This document shows positions 10,680 to 26,445 of a stretch of DNA of 64,000 nt, piece by piece. Source of the DNA: Protula sp. h YS-2021 (Eukaryota > Annelida > Polychaeta > Sabellida > Serpulidae); contig OX457024.1 of the NCBI GenBank assembly GCA_949752745.1, forward strand, positions 110,288,219 through 110,352,218, in the 5' to 3' direction. Made by a program: the position numbers and the translations under genes. The notes below the pieces were generated by a model, which searched no databases, had not been told where the DNA came from, and was given only the letters and a program-made list of their open reading frames with translations. The stretch's first letter is position 1. Each line of letters starts with the position of its first letter.

Positions 10680-13600
10680 TTAACGCTTGGAACTTCGTTC
10701 CAAGAAGTTATTGTTTTTCCTCGAATTGTGGGGGTTAAAGTACCTCTTTTTTTTCCTTTTTAACGCTTGGAACTTCGTTCCAAGAAGTTATTGTTTTTCC
10801 TCGAATTGTGGGTGTTAAAGTACCTCTTTTTTTTCCCTTTTTTTGTTAGTTTTTTGTTTTTTTTTTTGTTTTTTTTCTTCATTTTTTTTTTTCACGCAAA
10901 AAAGTCCGCGTCGGTTTCCAGACATCTCCTCCGAAACGGCTGAAGCTAGAAAAATGAAATTTGGCACCTTTAAAGTCGACTATACGAAGTGGTGCTAAAT
11001 GAATTTTTTATTGACCTATGACGTCATCATCTGCATCTTGTGACGTCATGCCGATTTAATAACTTAATATCTCCAAAACCGCTGGATCTAGAGGTTTGGA
11101 GCTAAATACGTCATGAGACTACTTTTTGACAAAGAACACCGTGATAGTACTATTTTTTACGTATTGCGTAATTCTGACGTCATTTCTACGTTTTCTGTTC
11201 CTGGTCGGTTTTAAAGCGGGAATTTTACGCACAGTATACAGAAAGCTTAGTTGTATACGAATTGACAGTTAAAAGTAGCTTTAAACTACCCAATGCCCCG
11301 TAAAACGCCCCACCCCACCCCCAAAATACGCAAACAAAATACTGCCATCACAAGGTCAGCAAGTAAACAGATACTAGTATCCTCGCACAAGGCATTTGCT
11401 GTATGTGTGCCAAATAAGGATAAGCATAAATAAGCCATCACTGTACTCGTTTCGTGTAGCCTCTTGCATGCAATGCTGCCTGCATGGTACTGATTTTCGC
11501 TTGCTAATGAAAAGGGATTTGTTTAGAATGAGTGTGTGTGTGTGGGGGGGGGGGGGGGGCAGGGAGTAGTTAGTGATCAGTTAAAGGGTTGAATTTCTAC
11601 TGGATTATTCAAAATATTATTAAGTGAATGAAACCGACCTGAAAATTGCACCAGTCCCAGGATTCATATATAGACCAGATGGTCTGTTTTCGAGGAACAG
11701 GTTTGAGTGTTATTCCGTACTGATGTTCACCAGAACTCCGAAAACAGGACCAGTGGGACTGGACTAAAGTGGTCCTACTTGCAAGGTGGTTCCATCTCGA
11801 GGTTCCAGTGTATATATTTATGCATCAGTTGGACGGACCTGAAGTGGTTCATTTGCCTGTATGGTCTTATTTCGGAAGGGGTGAGTTCTTGAAAATGGAA
11901 AGCACTGGAACAGGGCCGTTTAAAGTGGTCTAACTTGTGAGGTGGTTCCTTTGTGGATGGTGCTATCCCAGGGTACCAGTGTATATGTTTATGCACCAGA
12001 AATAGGACCGCCAGTTGGACTAAAACAAAGTGGTTCAAATTTCGGATATGGTCTTAGTTGTGAGGAGATGATTTCTTGAACATGGAAGAAACCTGGAACA
12101 GGAACGTTAAAAGTGGTCCTATTTGTGAGATGGCCCTTTTTAATAGGCGTTCCGATCACGAGGCTCTAGTGCAATTTATTATGCACCACAAATAGGACCA
12201 CCAGTCGTACTAACCCGAATTGGTCCCATTTCCAGTCCTATTCGTGAGCTGATCCCATATTCTGCGCTGTCCGATCTCGGGGTTCCAGTCTATATTTTCA
12301 TGCACCAGAAATAAGACCACCATTTTGACTGACCCGAAGCGGTTCAATTTCCGGTCTTTCTTGTGAGGTCGTCCATTTGCGTTGCGGTCCGATGCCAAGG
12401 TTCCGATGTAATTATTTATGCACCAGAAATAGGACCACTAGTCGGACTGACCTCAAGTGTTTAATTTCCTGTCTTATTTGGGAGGTGGTCCCATTTCCGA
12501 TGTGGCTTGATCTCGAGGTTGCGGTGTGTATATTTTTATGCACAGAAATAGGATCTACAGTCGGACTTGGTCCAATTGGTCCAATTTTAGGTTTTAATTT
12601 TGACGTGGTCTCATTTTCGGGACGGTTTGATCAGACGGCTTTTAGTGTAATTCTTGATGCAACTGAAATAGGATCAATAGTCGGACTGACTCAAATTGGT
12701 CTAATTTCCAGTCCAATTTGTGAGGTGGTCCTATATGCGGAGCTATACGATCCAAAAGGTCCATCGTATATCTCCGTACACCTGAAATAACACTGTGTAT
12801 ATATTCATGCACGTGAAATAGGACCAATAGTCAGACTGACCCAAATTGGTCCAATATCTAATCTTATTTGTGGGGTGGTCCCATTTGCGGGATGGTCCGA
12901 TTCAGAGGTTTCAGTGTATATATTTATGCACCAGAAATAGGGCCACCAGTTAGACTTGGTGTGGTTCAAATTCGGGTCTTATTTGTGAAGTGATCCCATT
13001 TTCTGAGCGGTCCGATCCCGGGGTTCCAGTGTATTTATTGGTGCACCAGAAATGGGACCGTCAGTTATAGTGACCGAGTTAGACCAATTTCCAGTCCTAT
13101 TTGTGAGGTGCTCCAATTACCAGGTGTGGTCTTATTTGTGTTTGAAGTGATTTCTTGAAAATGGAAGGAACCTGGGATTAAGCCAGATTCTTCCAATAAC
13201 CAATTTTATTTGCGTGGTGGATCGATTTGCTGGGCGGTCCAATCCTGGGACTCCAGTGTTAAATTCGATGTACCAGAGAAAGGACCACCAGTTGGATGAA
13301 CTCCAAAGGGTTCAATTTACGACCTTATTTGTAAGGTGGTCCAATTTGCTGTGCGTTCCGTATAAAATCGTCTTATTCCTGTCTTATATGCACAAGAAGC
13401 CCTGAAATATGACCTGCACTGGGATTTGCCCAAAGTTTAAGAACATTTAAGAGGACTGTCGACTGAACATTTAAGAGGACTGTCGAAAAGCGGTCCTATA
13501 TGTGACGTGGTCATATTTTCCCTACGGTCCGATCATAGAATTAATGCTAGAACAAGTTGCAGATTGGACCACCTGTGAAGTGAGATCAGAAATTGAACCA

Positions 13601-14256
13601 CTTCTCGTCAGTCCAAGTGGTGGACCTTTGTCTGGTGCATCAAAATAAACACTGGCACACTCCGGGATCGGACCGCCGAGCAAATGGGATACCTTACGAA
13701 TAAGACCGTAAATTGAACCACTTCTGGTCAGTCGAAGTGGTGTATTATTTCTGGTGCATTTCTGGTGCATCGTAATTAACACTGGAACCCCTTGATAGGA
13801 CCGCCCAGGAAATGGGACCACCTTACAAATAAGGCCGTAAATTGAACCGCTTCGGGCCAGTCCGGAGTGCCGAATAGAATCCCCCAGTATTATATATCAA
13901 GCATGGAGTTGGACTGTCTCGAAAGTGGGACCATCTAGCATATAGGGCTAGATTCTAACAGTCCTGTTCCACGTTCCTTCCATGATCAAGAAACTCCCGA
14001 ATAAGAACATAACCAGAAATGGGGCCATTTTGGTTCAGTCGAGCTGGTGGCCCTATTTCATGTGTTCATATATATACACCCGACTCCTTGATAAAACCAT
14101 CCAACAAATGGGACCAGCTCCCAACAGGGCTGCTTCTGAGTAGTCCCGTTCCAGACTACTTCCTTATTGAAGAACCCTGCAAATAAGACCATCCTGGAAA
14201 TCAGACCTCTTAAGGCTAGACGTCTGATAAGGCTAACTGATGGTCCTATTTCCGTA

Positions 14257-14290
<34 letters not shown>

Positions 14291-14788
14291 CCGAGACACA
14301 ACCAGTAAGGCTGACCAAAAGTGGGCCAATTTCTACTTATTTGGGAGGTTCTTATTGATGCAACCTGGCAAAATACTGTGAAGAATAGTGACGAAACTAG
14401 ATCAGGACTTGATCAGGACTCGCCTACATGCGAGTTGGTGTCATTTTTGAGGTGGTCTGATTCAACGATTGATAAAGAAAACAAGGGGAGTGTTTTCGTG
14501 GCTTAGGTATTCCGTTTTGATGTACATGTGTATTTAAGACCGTCCTTTTTAACAAAGACCTGTTGACGGGGCGTTACTTGTATGGTTATTGTCACAGCTG
14601 AGCGAGTGTGGACACAAAACAATGCAGTAATTACAGGTTATGCTTAACAATGGGAATGAAGCTCGATAAATCGCGAAATATTGAAAACTCTCCATACAAA
14701 AGTATATTAACGATAAATTATATCCTTAGTATTCTAACTGACTGCTTCCAAGCGTTAATTTCGTCACTCGGTGGCGAAATCGGTCTAG
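10680..14788 (+). mobile_element. Helentron/HINE-like element, unit 4 with a different core
   Basis: Starts with two tandem copies of the TAACGCTTGGAAC hairpin (10681 and 10761), followed by the usual body to about 11620. The 140-bp core is absent. In its place lies an unrelated array of about 119-bp period (11640-14570). The usual tail resumes at about 14590 (GTCACAGCTGAGCGAGTGTGG) and ends in the 3' hairpin plus CGGTCTAG. Shell and core are therefore separable modules. Confidence 0.55.
11640..14570. repeat. 119-bp core satellite, two orientations
   Basis: Units are tracked by GCACCAGAAATAGGACC-type words at 11996, 12183, 12302, 12421, 12541, 12660, 12928 and 13042 (mostly 114-120 bp steps). 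From about 13500 onward the units read in the opposite orientation (TTTCTGGTGCAT, GAACCACTTC.GGTCAGTC). A short (TA)n lies at 14258-14287. Short Tyr/Ile and other frames across it are not genes. Confidence 0.85.
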
Positions 14789-16782
14789 TTTTGTTAGTTT
14801 TTTTTTTTTTTTCTTCTTTATTTTTTTTTCACGCAAAGTCCCCGTCGGTTTCCAGACATCTCCTCCGAAACGGCTGAAGCTAGAAGAATAAAATTTGGCA
14901 CACTTGAAGTCGACTATGCGAAGTGGTGCTAAATGAATTTTTTATTGACCTATGACGTCATCATCTGCGTCTTGTGACGTCACGCAGATTTCATTGCTTA
15001 ATATCTCCAAAACCGCTGGCTCTAGAGGTTTGGAGCTAAATACGTCATGAGACTACTTTTTGACCAAGAACACCGTGATAGCACTATTTTTTACGTATTG
15101 CGTAATTCTGACGTCATTTCTACGTTTTCTGTTCCTGGTCGGTTTTAAAGGGGGATTTTTGCGCACAGTATACAGAAAGCTTAGTTGTATACGAATTGTC
15201 AGTTAAAAATAAATTTAAACTACCCAACGCCCTGTAAAACGCCCCACCCACCCCCAAAATACATAAACAAAATACTGCCATCACAAGGTCAGCAAGTAAA
15301 CAGATACTGCAGTACTCGCAGTAGGTATCTGCGCTATGTGTGCCAAATAAGGATAAGCATAAATAAGCAATGCTTGCTGTAACTGGCTGATAAAGAAAGG
15401 CTCCCATCACTGTGCTCATTTCGTCTGGCCTCTTGAATGCAATGCTGCCTTCATGGTACTTTTTCGCTATGCTTATCGGTGGAGTGTACTTAACTGATTT
15501 TTTCATCAAGCAGCCGACTGCGTTTTTGATTACAAAGAGAACAAGTTGCTTCTTAAATTTTATACTCTTTTGCAAGTTATTTATTTGACAAAGCTGATTA
15601 AAAAAGCTGTTTTTCCTTGTGTTTTACAAAATTCTGGTCAGGATAAGGAAGAGCCACTCGAACAGTAGGTATCCGTTGACGTAATAAAAAGTTAAAAAGA
15701 CCATTGAAACAGTAATTTGGTTACAGTGAGTGTGTGTGTGGGGGGGGGGGGGGGGGGGCAGGGTGTAGTTAGTGTTCAATTAAAGGGTTGAATGTTCTAC
15801 GGTGTTATTCAAAATATAACTTTCTGGGTCACGGTCAAGGTCAGAAACCGGAAGTTGACTATTATCTAGAAAAAGGTTAGAGATAGGGCGATTTTGGACT
15901 CATTTTCGACCCTTTGGGCATAAACAACGTTACATAAGAGGTACCTCGGTGACCTTGACCTTCTGGGTCATGGTCACGGTCAAAAACCGGAAGTTGACTA
16001 TTATCTAGAAAAAGGTTAGAGATAGAGCGATTTTGGACTCATTTTCGACCCTTTGGGCCTAAACAACGTTACATAAGAGGTACCTCGGTGACCTTGACCT
16101 TCTGGGTCATGGTCACGGTCAAAAACCGGAAGTTGAATATTATCTCGATAACGGTTAGAGACAGAGCAATTTTAAGCTCATTTTCCACCCTTTGGGCCTA
16201 AACAACGTTGCATAAGAGGTACCTTGATTTCCCTGACCTTCTGGGTCACGGTCAAGGTAAGAAACCGGAAGTTGACTATTATCTAGAAAAAGGTTAGTGA
16301 TAGAGCGATTTTGGACTCATTTTCGACCCTTTTGGCCTAAACAACGTTACATAAGAGGTACCTCGGTGATCTTGACCTTCTCTGTCATGGTCACGGTCAA
16401 AAACCGGAAGTTGACTATATCTCGAAAACGGTTAGAGACAGAGCGATTTTGAGCTCATTTTCGACCCTTTGGACCTAAACAACGTTACAAAAGAGGTACC
16501 TCGGTTTACTTGACCTTGTCAAGGTAAAAAACAGCAGCGATAAAGAAGGGGTACTGCGTGACTTCGAAGTTTGTCACAGCTGAGCGAGTGTTGACATAAA
16601 ACAAAAGGGACGCAGTAATTAGTGAACAGGTTATGCCTAACAATGGGAATGAAGCTCGATAAATTGCACAATATTGAAAACTATCCATACAAAAGCGATA
16701 TTAACGATAAATTATATCCTTAGCATTCTAATTGACTGCTTCCAAGCGTTAATTTCGTCACTCGGTGGCGAAATCGGTCTAG
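14789..16782 (+). mobile_element. Helentron/HINE-like element, unit 5
   Basis: Starts immediately after the CTAG of unit 4, at the T-rich lead. Conserved body, GT/G-run near 15729, about five 140-bp core repeats (15822-16520), then the 3' tail, hairpin (loop TCG rather than TAG, as in unit 4) and CGGTCTAG. The base on the outer side of both array ends is T (3641 and 16783), compatible with the T-T insertion preference reported for Helentrons. Confidence 0.55.
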
Positions 16783-18070
16783 TTATTATAGCTTTATGCG
16801 ACACAGCTGGAAAATTAATTTGCATAGCCATTTATGTATTGGTAATGCCATTTATGTTTATAAGATTTATAAGACTGGCACCATCGTGTGTGTCCAGTGT
16901 CGAGAATTTAGGGTGCCGAAAGTTGGCTAATCACAGGTCGAGTTAAGGTTGTTTTAACCAATCAGAAGCCAGAGAGAAGTTTCGTATTAAACGAGAGCAT
17001 ATGACATTTAAAATAAAACAAGTAGAACGGTAAGTTGGTTACAACCCCCGGTCCCCTTACCCCCCGCCCATTTGGGCACAGAATACTAGTTATTTTAATA
17101 CAAGAATTTTTTAACTTTTACATTTTTCAGGCTAAAATAGAAATATAACTGGATGGCACATAGTTCTGTATATGGTTGTGTGTGAAAGAAACAAACGGAA
17201 TCCGTTAAATGCTGGCTGAGAAGCTGTGAGTACATAATTCAAATTTTCAATAACATTTTAAAAAATTGCAATTTAAAAAAAAAAGAACTTAATTAATAAT
17301 TATATTAATTCATAAAAGAACTGACAAACTTAAAAAAAATAACATACCTATTTTAGTAATAGTTTAATATATATTAAATCATAAACAAACCTTTGAGCGC
17401 ATGCGATTGGATAAAAGTCGGCCGTCATGTGATAGGCTAATAGCCGGCCGGCCATTTGCCTTCTTCCATCTTTGCTGGCGGTTCTTGTGGCTTGCACTGT
17501 GTGTAAGAAATGAGTTATGTTAGAGAGACAGAGAGTGAAAGAGAGACAGAGAGGAGGTAGAATGAAGGAGTGAGGGGGAGGGCGAGGGAGGGATAGACAT
17601 GACAGAGGGCGGTAGGGTGAGGGAGTGAGGGGACGGAGGGAGGGGATAGAGTGATGGAGTAACGACGGAGGGGCAGGGCAGGAGAGAGGTAGAGTGAGTA
17701 GGACAGAGCGAGGGTGCGACGGAGAAAGGGCGGTAGGGTGGGGGAGTGATCTAGGTTGTGTCAGGAGGTGAGGGGGCACGGAGGAAGGGAGGGATGTAGG
17801 GAAGGCCCCCTATCCCCTCCCCGGGGTATAGAGATGTGGGCTTTATTGCTTGATCTTGTGTTCCGGCTTGTGTTATAATCATATCAGTTAATACATTTTT
17901 AGTGTGCACAAATTCCAGTCGTAAGTTCACGTAACGAAGGCCGAGGATTACTGACACTATTAGTTGTCATCCTGACGTCATGTTGAGGAACAGTGGAAGA
18001 GTGCATCGTGGGTAAGACGTTGCATAACGGTGATACAATTCTGCAGAGGATTCCTACACTTTTAACGACC
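16783..18070. other. Intergenic, with a purine-rich tract
   Basis: No gene recognised. 17520-17760 is a strongly purine-rich (GAGA/GGGA) plus strand, and the proline/serine-rich minus frame across it is a composition artefact. Around 17400-17500 a CpG-richer patch holds CCAAT-like words on the minus strand (CCAATCGCATGCGC) and could be a small promoter; no transcript is supported. Confidence 0.45.
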
Positions 18071-18074
18071 GGGG

Positions 18075-18280
18075 ACCGTATTCACAATAGTTAACTGTAC
18101 AGTTAACTGAACCCGTTAACTGCCCAGTTAACAATCAGAATGTCGAAAGTGAATTAATACATTTTACTTGTTTTACAAAATAAGCCTGTTTAAAATTGCT
18201 TGCGTCATACAGTCAGATCATCTTATTTTCGCTGCTATACGAGTGCAGTTAACTGTGAAGTTAACTTTTGTGAACACAAC
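18075..18280. mobile_element. GTTAAC-rich MITE-like element
   Basis: The left end GTATTCACAATAGTTAAC and the reverse complement of the right end (GTGTTCACAAAAGTTAAC) match over about 18 bases. Each is followed by a further GTTAAC-containing block. Length is about 206 bp with no coding capacity. The target duplication is not clear. Confidence 0.55.
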
Positions 18281-18830
18281 CACAGATGTTGTGGCGTGTT
18301 GGTTTTTTTTTATTCCTATTGTAGCAGCTCTACGTTATGGGGGTATGTTTTTGTTGTGACTTTTATTTCTAACTCTTACTTTCTTTTTTCTGCAGCAGCC
18401 AACCCGAACACTCGCCTAACGTCTAAAATACATCTATACTAGATCGGCAATATCGGCAACTTCGTCGGCCGATGTATCGGTTGCACATAGGATTAACTAT
18501 GGCCCGACGCATAATAGATATAGCGGCTTCGTACATCGGATATACATCGGGCCGATATATCTTTAATACGTCGGGCCACCGTCGGAAATATCCCTACAAA
18601 CTCTTCGACGTCGGATACCAACCGTCGGCTATACGTCGGTTATACGTTTATATTCCGATGCATTTCCGACGAACTTCCGATGATTTTTATACGTAAAAAA
18701 ATTGTTTCTAACCTTAACTGACCCATTGAACCTTTACCAACCATTCATAATTCACATATTCATACATACACCATAGCATATCAATATACAACATAGCCTA
18801 TCTATATATTGCAACTGAACACTAGTACTT

Positions 18831-18896
18831 ACTCGGGTTTGAACCGGGGACCTCTTGCATCCTAGGCGCCGAACATACCTCTACTCCACGGCGGCT
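18831..18896 (-). repeat. tRNA-Pro-like sequence nested in the inverted-repeat element
   Basis: The minus strand reads GTGGAGTAGAGGTATG (A-box region), CCTAGGATGCAAGAGGTCC (anticodon-arm region with AGG) and GGTTCAAACCC (B-box), in the order of tRNA-Pro(AGG). The acceptor ends do not pair, so it is a tRNA-derived remnant or SINE head rather than a working gene. Confidence 0.5.
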
Positions 18897-18999
18897 GGGG
18901 CTAGTTTATTGAGGCAAATGATAATTTTCAAGTATATTCATAATGCACCACTATTGATTCTTCATAATGTCCCCTACAAAACGTCAATCGATAAATTTC

Positions 19000-19228
19000 C
19001 GACGCCGAATAAGCATCGGAAAATATGCGTTTTATAGACGTATAAAAAATACGTATAATATACGATTGCAATATCGGCATCTTTATTCCGATGTATTTCC
19101 GACGTCGTTTATACATAGGAAAATATACGTTTTATAGACGTTTAAAAAAATACGTTTAATACGCGTTGGCAATATCGGCATCTTTTTTCCGACGCTGTGG
19201 AATATGTGGAGCACTCGTACCCAACGCA

Positions 19229-19262
<34 letters not shown>

Positions 19263-19263
19263 C

Positions 19264-19294
<31 letters not shown>

Positions 19295-19840
19295 TTCATT
19301 TCAAGTTATGCGTGAAATACACAAATTTAGAGATCCGTTGGAAATGGGTATATTTCCAACGTTTCACCGACAAATATAACTATATGTATAATATGCGTAT
19401 ATTTTTATACGCATATTACATGCTTGTAATATCTTAAATAAAAAAATTAATTTTCGTCGGAATTCGGTATATTTCCGACGTATAGCCGATGCAGTGATAT
19501 ATTTGTGTATTATACGATTATTGTAATCCGTCGTTTATACATCAGTAATATCTTTTTCAAAAACAATTAAGTTTTGTTCCGTCGGAAGTACGTCTATGTC
19601 AGACGTTGGGCCAACATATACAAATATATGTATAATGTACGTATAAGTAAATACATCGAATATACGTATGCAATATCCGTTTCATTTTTTTTACCATTGG
19701 TCGGAAGTTAATCTATTTCCAACGTATAACCAATGCATAAAAATATATGTATAATATATGCATTGAGAAATACGTGTAATATATGAATATAATATTTTTA
19801 GCAAAAAAAATTCCCGATTGGTCGGAAGTTCGTCGGAAAA
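19000..19840. repeat. About 118-bp tandem array inside the element, plus (AT)n
   Basis: Blocks with CCGACGTATA.CCGATG-like words at about 19004, 19100, 19359, 19475, 19600 and 19717. Later steps are 116-125 bp, with AATACGTATAATATACG-type filler. Interrupted by an (AT)n tract at 19222-19291. Confidence 0.65.
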
Positions 19841-19979
19841 AGATGTCGGCCCGATGAATATTTGCCAACATCTATTAAACTGAGGAAAATAATTATCGGG
19901 CCAACGTCGGTAACCGATGAACTTCCGACGAATGAGAAAAAAATGGAAATTCGACTATTGCCAACCTATAACCGATGCA

Positions 19980-23286
<3,307 letters not shown>

Positions 23287-23439
23287 TGTGACGTCACGCT
23301 TGCTTGGTAGATCCTTGAATAATGAAATTTGAAATAAAAAAAAATTGTCAATGACAATTCCTGGTTTGTATGTTTGTATGTTTGTTTACTTGGTGTTTAA
23401 CATCTCAGTCACCAACTAGGATGGATATATATATATATT

Positions 23440-23710
<271 letters not shown>

Positions 23711-23719
23711 ATATATAAT

Positions 23720-24010
23720 ATGTTCTCCACGTTTGTAATCTATGTTATTCCTTGCTCATTTAAACCTCGTATTTTTGAAAACTGTTCAAATATTGTGATA
23801 CTGATGAAAATTTACTCGTGGGGTGTCAAGGAGAGTTGTTTACTTAATATGTTTTCGATATATTAAACAATGAAATAAACGAAAATGTCGATTATTCCTC
23901 ACAAGGAAGATATGTATACAAGGTTTTTCTGCTCAAGTAAATAATGACGTCAGTAGTTTAATTTGTGTTTGCAGGGGCCAGAGACAGGGAGGGGGGGAGG
24001 GGGGCATTCA
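23720..24010. other. No gene recognised
   Basis: AT-rich DNA with no supported coding exon, RNA gene or repeat boundary. Confidence 0.4.
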
Positions 24011-24840
24011 CATACAACCCGGTTACTATGTGGGCCAGAAAAATGGTCTTAAGCGCGGATGGCCAATATTGAAATAATACTCCATATTTTTTTCACCAAA
24101 CACAGCGTGCAGTCCTGAAAGAACCCCCCCCCCCCCCCTCCCCCGGCCCATCACCCCCTCCTTTTTGTAGGAAACGCGGAGTACCGAATCAAAATTACCC
24201 CCCCCCCCGCCTCCGCTTTTTCTTTTAGCGAAATTGTCAATCCGCGCGGATCGCCTCTAGTCTCTGAATGACTCCCCCTGCCCCTCCCCCCCCACCCCTG
24301 GGGGGAACCGAAGATGTCAAAACGCTGGAATCTTTCGGTAAGCTCCGTGCTGAATTTAGTGCAACCTGCTGAAGTAATGTAGCCAAGCTTCCCTAATCCC
24401 AGTGGGTTCAAGAGAGACTAAACTTTCCTCTTCCCCTCCCCTTGGATATTTTGCGAAACACCCCCCCCCTCAAAAAAAATAATAATAATAATAACAAAAA
24501 AAAAAAAATAAATAAAATAACAAGGACACACTCCAACACACACAAACATATGCGGTTCATGACTTTTAAAACGACCCCCTAAACATTGCCCTTTTTTAAC
24601 CAGACGCGGATTACAGTTTTAAACTAGCCCCCTTTTTTGTTGAAAACTCGGAGTACCGATTGAGATTCAGAATGCAATCAGCACTCCGCGAGGCCCGCGT
24701 ATGGTTACCCGTGTTTTTTTTTTCTGGCACGCATGGTAACACACATGATACCAGGTGACCCCCCCCCCCTGCCTCCCTAACCCCCCCTCCCCCCTCCCCC
24801 CCCCGCCAATATTTCCCGGCCAAATACGTCAAAAACCTCA
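24010..24840 (+). repeat. Dispersed repeat, family G, copies 2 and 3
   Basis: Two related blocks: 24010-24250 (CCGGTTACTATGTGG...) and 24540-24760 (ATGCGGTTCATGACTTTTAAAACGACC...). Both have C-runs and 'cggagtaccga' words. The minus frames rich in Gly are produced by the G/C runs. Confidence 0.5.
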
Positions 24841-25395
24841 CCTGTGGGAAACATTACCATATATAGATTCTCTCATGTTATTGATTGTCAAGCAACTATT
24901 TGCAGGAACCACACAGCAAATGAGCTCCAGGTAGGCTTTATATTTAAGCATCACAAACCTCAACTCCCCACCCCGCCACCCCCCTCGCCCCCACCAAAAC
25001 CAAATGCTACCACAGCAACGATAATATACATTTATAGCAGTAAAATGCGCATAATTGTACGAGTTAGATACACCAGAGACCCTCTTGCGCTCATTCGGGG
25101 ACGGGTTATAGAATCACCATCAAGAAAAATGAAGTATTGGCCAGGGGTCATCAAGGCTCTTGAAAAACCAATGCAGATGCCCCCCCCCCCCCCACCCTTT
25201 TAAAAAAAAGTCAAAAGTATTATAAAACAATGTATAAACGTTTAAGAATAAGATAACTGGACAGACGGCCCGTTGACAGAGATTTTTTTATTACGGGACC
25301 CCGAATTAGCGCATGATGGCTTTAAGGGTATGTAACTGGTAGTTCTATGATATTTAGCATTACTGATATGGAATTTTTGCCCAATCAGACATGTA
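24841..25395. other. No gene recognised
   Basis: Contains an open plus frame (24844-25203) with no recognisable family and a Pro run from C-tracts. No splice or family evidence supports it as a gene. Confidence 0.35.
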
Positions 25396-26202
25396 TGGAA
25401 TGCCATTTTAACATTTATTAGGCAAGGTTGATATCAAAAATTAATTTTTGATCACAACAATTAAATTTTTGCGCAATTATATTTTGGATATCTCTAAATG
25501 CATTCTCTAAAATGTATTCTTGCTCTCAAAAAATAATTCTTGATACCAATAAATATTTAGAGATATCCAAAAATATTTCCTGATATGCAAAATTATTTCA
25601 TGATGTTGAAAATTGAATTTTAGAGAACAATAGTTCAATTCATGAAAGCAAAAAATGAAATATTTGATAGCAGAATCTCGAGTTTGAACTCAATAATTTA
25701 CTTCCTTTTTATTAACATCAAGAATGCATTTTTTAAATTTAGATTTTGAAATATGCAAATGATTTTTTTTATCTCAAAAATTAAGTGTTAATATCAAATT
25801 ATCAGCTTTATATGTATAAAATAAAGAAGAAAAATATGTGCATGAAGTAATGACAGACTTCTGTATACAAAATCTTTCTTTTAAGTTTTAACTCAAAAAA
25901 AAAAAAAAAAAAAGGAGCATTCTTGAGCTCAAAATTTGTCCTGTTATTATTGATATCAATAATTCAGTTTTCGTCTGATAAAATTTAATTAATGATTTGC
26001 TAAATTTTATATAAATATGTGCCTCCCTCAAGATTTTGTAGATTTGTAAAAATTGATCTTTGATATCAAAAATTAATTGTCATCTAACATGCAATTCTCG
26101 ATAGCAAAATATAAAATAATGAGATCTATATTGTGATTTATTGATATCTTAAATTAGATTTTGATATCAAAAATTAACATTAAATATTAAAATGGCATTC
26201 CA
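25396..26202. mobile_element. TA-flanked MITE, 807 bp
   Basis: Perfect 16-bp terminal inverted repeats TGGAATGCCATTTTAA, flanked on both sides by TA (25394-25395 and 26203-26204), the target signature of Tc1/mariner-type transposons. The interior is AT-rich and full of GATATCAAAAATTAA / TTAATTTTTGATATC words. No transposase frame. A partial copy lies at 62144-62531. Confidence 0.8.
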
Positions 26203-26351
26203 TAGATATGCGCTCGTCGTCGCATAAAACACAAAACTAATGCAAAAAAACTAGTTTTGTCACTAAGCCTTCGTCAGCTCATGAAAAGTGCAAGAGACAC
26301 TATATTTTGGCGAAAATTTCATATTGTCGGTAATCTCTGACTTGGTGAAAA

Positions 26352-26353
<2 letters not shown>

Positions 26354-26438
<85 letters not shown>
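26354..26438. repeat. (TA)n microsatellite
   Basis: Pure dinucleotide array. All Ile-Tyr frames crossing it are artefacts. Confidence 0.97.

Positions 26439-26445
<7 letters not shown>

Noticed and set aside
17348..17779. 143-residue Pro/Ser-rich minus frame
   Set aside because: Arises from the purine-rich plus strand; low complexity and no domain.
18831..18896. Functional tRNA-Pro gene
   Set aside because: The D, anticodon and T regions resemble tRNA-Pro, but the acceptor strands are not complementary and it is nested in a transposon.
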